Shown here: piece by piece, positions 13,546-15,019 of the stretch
How the letters are laid out: every line of letters starts with the position of its first letter
Numbering within the stretch: position 1 is the first letter of the stretch
DNA from: Hyphomonas sp.
GTDB lineage: Bacteria; Pseudomonadota; Alphaproteobacteria; Caulobacterales; Hyphomonadaceae
Assembly: GCA_024743015.1 (NCBI GenBank)
Contig: JANSXJ010000055.1
Coordinates: 1-15,019 of the forward strand
Reading direction: 5' to 3'
Length of the DNA stretch: 15,019 bases
The notes under the pieces: model-generated
Told to the model about the DNA's origin: nothing
Database searches by the model: none
The model's input: only the letters and a program-made list of their open reading frames with translations
Translations under genes and position numbers: made by a program

Positions 13546-15019
13546 CTATTGGATCCGGACGGAAGCGCCGCTGGATGTGTCCTTGGTGACATCTGACGGA
13601 TTACCGCTGACCGTGATCGATGAGCCGCTCGAGGCATCGACATCGACTCGGCTCGATGCGTAGACGCGGATAGACGAACCGCTTGAGGCATCGACATCTG
13701 CGCTGGTGCATTCCAGCTTCTGCAAGGACACGCTGGATCCGGATGATGCGTCGAGATCCAGCGCCTGGCAGGCCCCTTCAATGCTGACCGACGAGCCACT
13801 TGAAGCGTCGACTTCCAGATCGCCGGCGACGATGCTGCCTTTAAAGGAGGACCCAGACCCTGTGTCTATGGAAGAAAGATTCGGCGAAGCTGCGTAGACG
13901 GTCAGGCGAGGGCCACGACGGCCCCAGCTGACGCCCGGCTTTTTCTTGGCAACCAGCGTGTCGTTATCGACCTTGATTTCAACTTGCTCCCAGCTGCCAC
14001 GCTCGAGCTTGGCTGTGACGGATGCATTAGGGTCCTGCGTGTAGACCACAGAGATCCCACTGCCGACATCTACTTTGCTGAAATTGCTGGTGCCGAAGTC
14101 ACGCGTCTCAGGGGACGAGACGCCTTCATATTCCTCGTCATCGCCATTGGCGCGCATGACCCAGACATTGCGGCGTTCGGCGCGGGCGGCTTCCCGCTCA
14201 ACCTGAGCCTGGGCGCGTTCCGCCAGACGCTCTGCGTGCTCGGCTTTGAGTTCAGAGCGTTCAACCATCAATTCAATATGGTTTTCGAGATTCTCGGCGT
14301 GGAGCTCAGCCCAGCGTTCAATGTGGGGCTCCATCTGTTCAGTCCAGGCCTCAGCGCGCTCCTCGACGACGTCACCCCAGACTTCCATTTCCTCGCCCCA
14401 GGCTTCCATTGCGGCTTCCCATTCGGCGAACGCCGGAGAATCTTCCATGGCTTCGAGGGCGGCGAGTTTCTCGGTGTCAAACTCGAAATGGAAGCTGTTG
14501 CCATCCTGCTCGAAGATCATTCCCTCAAACCCGGGAATAGCTGGCATCTCAGGCATTGGGGGCATTGGTGGCATGTCGGCCATGTCGAACGAGAAGGTCT
14601 CTCCATCCACGGTGAACGCGAAGTTCATATCCGTCAGATCGTCCAGAACGATTACTTTGCGATTCTCGTTATCGGCGAGTTGCTCTTCTTGCGGAGCACC
14701 ATCGAGTTCCTGAGCCACGGAAGAGGTGCAGGATGCGGTGGCAAAAATCGCACCGGCGCCGAGAGCAACAGCGAGCGTGCCTCCCATGAGCCGGCTGCGC
14801 AAAGTGGGAGTGGGATGCGTCATCATTATTAGTCTTTCTTTTATGGGATGAGCGAGGGTCAGGCTCGCCGCAGCGATGCGACGATCTGACGGACGGGCAA
14901 GGCGCGCGGCCTTGACCAGGGTCCGGCCATAGGCGGCAGGAGACAGTTTCGCACGGGCGATCACATCGGCATCACAGGCCGCTTCCTGATCGGTGCGGAA
15001 GGCTTTCAGGGCGACATGC
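13546..15019 (-). CDS. M56 (BlaR1/MecR1-like) membrane metallopeptidase fused to a DUF2807/GIN domain, N-terminus outside the window
   Basis: One open frame runs from the window edge to a stop at 13546: 490 visible residues. The first ~66 are the end of an M56 peptidase: FRTDQEAACDAD (7-18), where the Glu is the expected third zinc ligand, then YGRTLVKAARLA and the closing HPIKERLIMM (57-66) of this family. A hydrophobic segment (about 78-96) would be the last membrane helix. The part beyond it, outside the cytoplasm, has a Met/Pro-rich stretch MADMPPMPPMPEMPAIPG (146-162), a long charged helical region rich in Glu, Arg and Trp (about 196-284), and a DUF2807 beta domain (about 300-490) ending in DASSGSS repeats. 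M56 proteins usually cut or relieve a BlaI-type repressor on sensing a signal. An alternative is a separate gene starting at ATG 14826 or 14823 with the hydrophobic segment as signal peptide; there is no stop codon between the parts and only a weak ribosome site, so fusion is preferred. Confidence 0.75.
   Translation of the reverse strand, partial: HVALKAFRTDQEAACDADVIARAKLSPAAYGRTLVKAARLARPSDRRIAAASLTLAHPIKERLIMMTHPTPTLRSRLMGGTLAVALGAGAIFATASCTSSVAQELDGAPQEEQLADNENRKVIVLDDLTDMNFAFTVDGETFSFDMADMPPMPPMPEMPAIPGFEGMIFEQDGNSFHFEFDTEKLAALEAMEDSPAFAEWEAAMEAWGEEMEVWGDVVEERAEAWTEQMEPHIERWAELHAENLENHIELMVERSELKAEHAERLAERAQAQVEREAARAERRNVWVMRANGDDEEYEGVSSPETRDFGTSNFSKVDVGSGISVVYTQDPNASVTAKLERGSWEQVEIKVDNDTLVAKKKPGVSWGRRGPRLTVYAASPNLSSIDTGSGSSFKGSIVAGDLEVDASSGSSVSIEGACQALDLDASSGSSVSLQKLECTSADVDASSGSSIRVYASSRVDVDASSGSSITVSGNPSDVTKDTSSGASVRIQ
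13561..13866 (-). repeat. Protein-level repeat: six DxxSGxS units, about 19 residues apart
   Basis: Inside the C-terminal DUF2807 region, DTGSGSS is followed by four DASSGSS and one DTSSGAS, spaced 19, 19, 20, 18 and 19 residues. The codons of the four identical heptapeptides differ at many third positions (for example GAT GCC TCG AGC against GAC GCA TCA TCC). The repeat is therefore kept at protein level and is not a recent DNA duplication. It fits one turn of a beta-helix per unit. Confidence 0.85.

Noticed and set aside
13561..13866. DNA tandem repeat or CRISPR-like array
   Set aside because: The regular spacing comes from a protein repeat in frame; the DNA copies differ at many third codon positions and the spacers are coding.
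13984..14832. Long plus-strand open frame of 282 codons
   Set aside because: It is a mirror of the M56-DUF2807 gene; its His/Gly/Phe-rich, motif-free translation follows from the Glu-rich and Met-rich coding strand opposite.

Overview
The window looks like the chromosome of an alphaproteobacterium, most plausibly the Hyphomonadaceae/Maricaulaceae/Caulobacterales group. This rests on the moderately high GC, the dense coding, the variant diguanylate cyclase motif, the pairing of a GMC oxidoreductase with a Tat-exported small subunit, and an M56 peptidase. The assignment is an inference; no rRNA or other marker is present. I see no tRNA, rRNA, CRISPR array, insertion sequence or phage gene.

Layout. 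(1) 1-695, minus strand: the nearly complete but window-truncated end of a GGDEF diguanylate cyclase. (2) 696-817: a divergent regulatory region with a direct repeat, a palindrome and a sigma-70-like promoter in front of purE and purK, two translationally coupled genes of purine synthesis. (3) 2369-5601: a glycosylation module. A GtrA-like membrane protein and a GT2 glycosyltransferase lie on the minus strand, with a GT-C-type (STT3/ArnT-like) membrane protein divergent on the plus strand. (4) 5662-8912, plus strand: AMP nucleosidase, a tightly linked tyrosine-phosphatase-family protein with an unusual active-site loop, and a nitrilase-superfamily hydrolase. (5) 8909-10165, minus strand: a small secreted protein of unknown function, whose promoter overlaps a 14-bp inverted repeat, and a pirin (YhhW-type). 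(6) 10274-13375, minus strand: a compact operon of GMC oxidoreductase, Tat-lipoprotein small subunit and DUF1080 protein. (7) 13473-13500: a terminator. (8) 13546 to the window end, minus strand: an M56 (BlaR1/MecR1-like) membrane peptidase running in one open frame into a GIN/DUF2807 domain made of about 19-residue DASSGSS repeats.

How the genes may work together. PurE/PurK make AMP precursors and Amn degrades AMP, but they are separate units. The GMC operon fits the 3-keto-glycoside route: oxidation of a sugar at C3 in the periplasm by a dehydrogenase, then cleavage of the ketoglycoside by DUF1080. The glycosylation module fits polyprenyl-phosphate sugar synthesis, flipping, and transfer to an outer acceptor.

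The most interesting items are the M56-DUF2807 fusion, the GMC/small-subunit/DUF1080 operon with a hairpin that would hide its first ribosome binding site, and the inverted repeat over the promoter of the small secreted protein.
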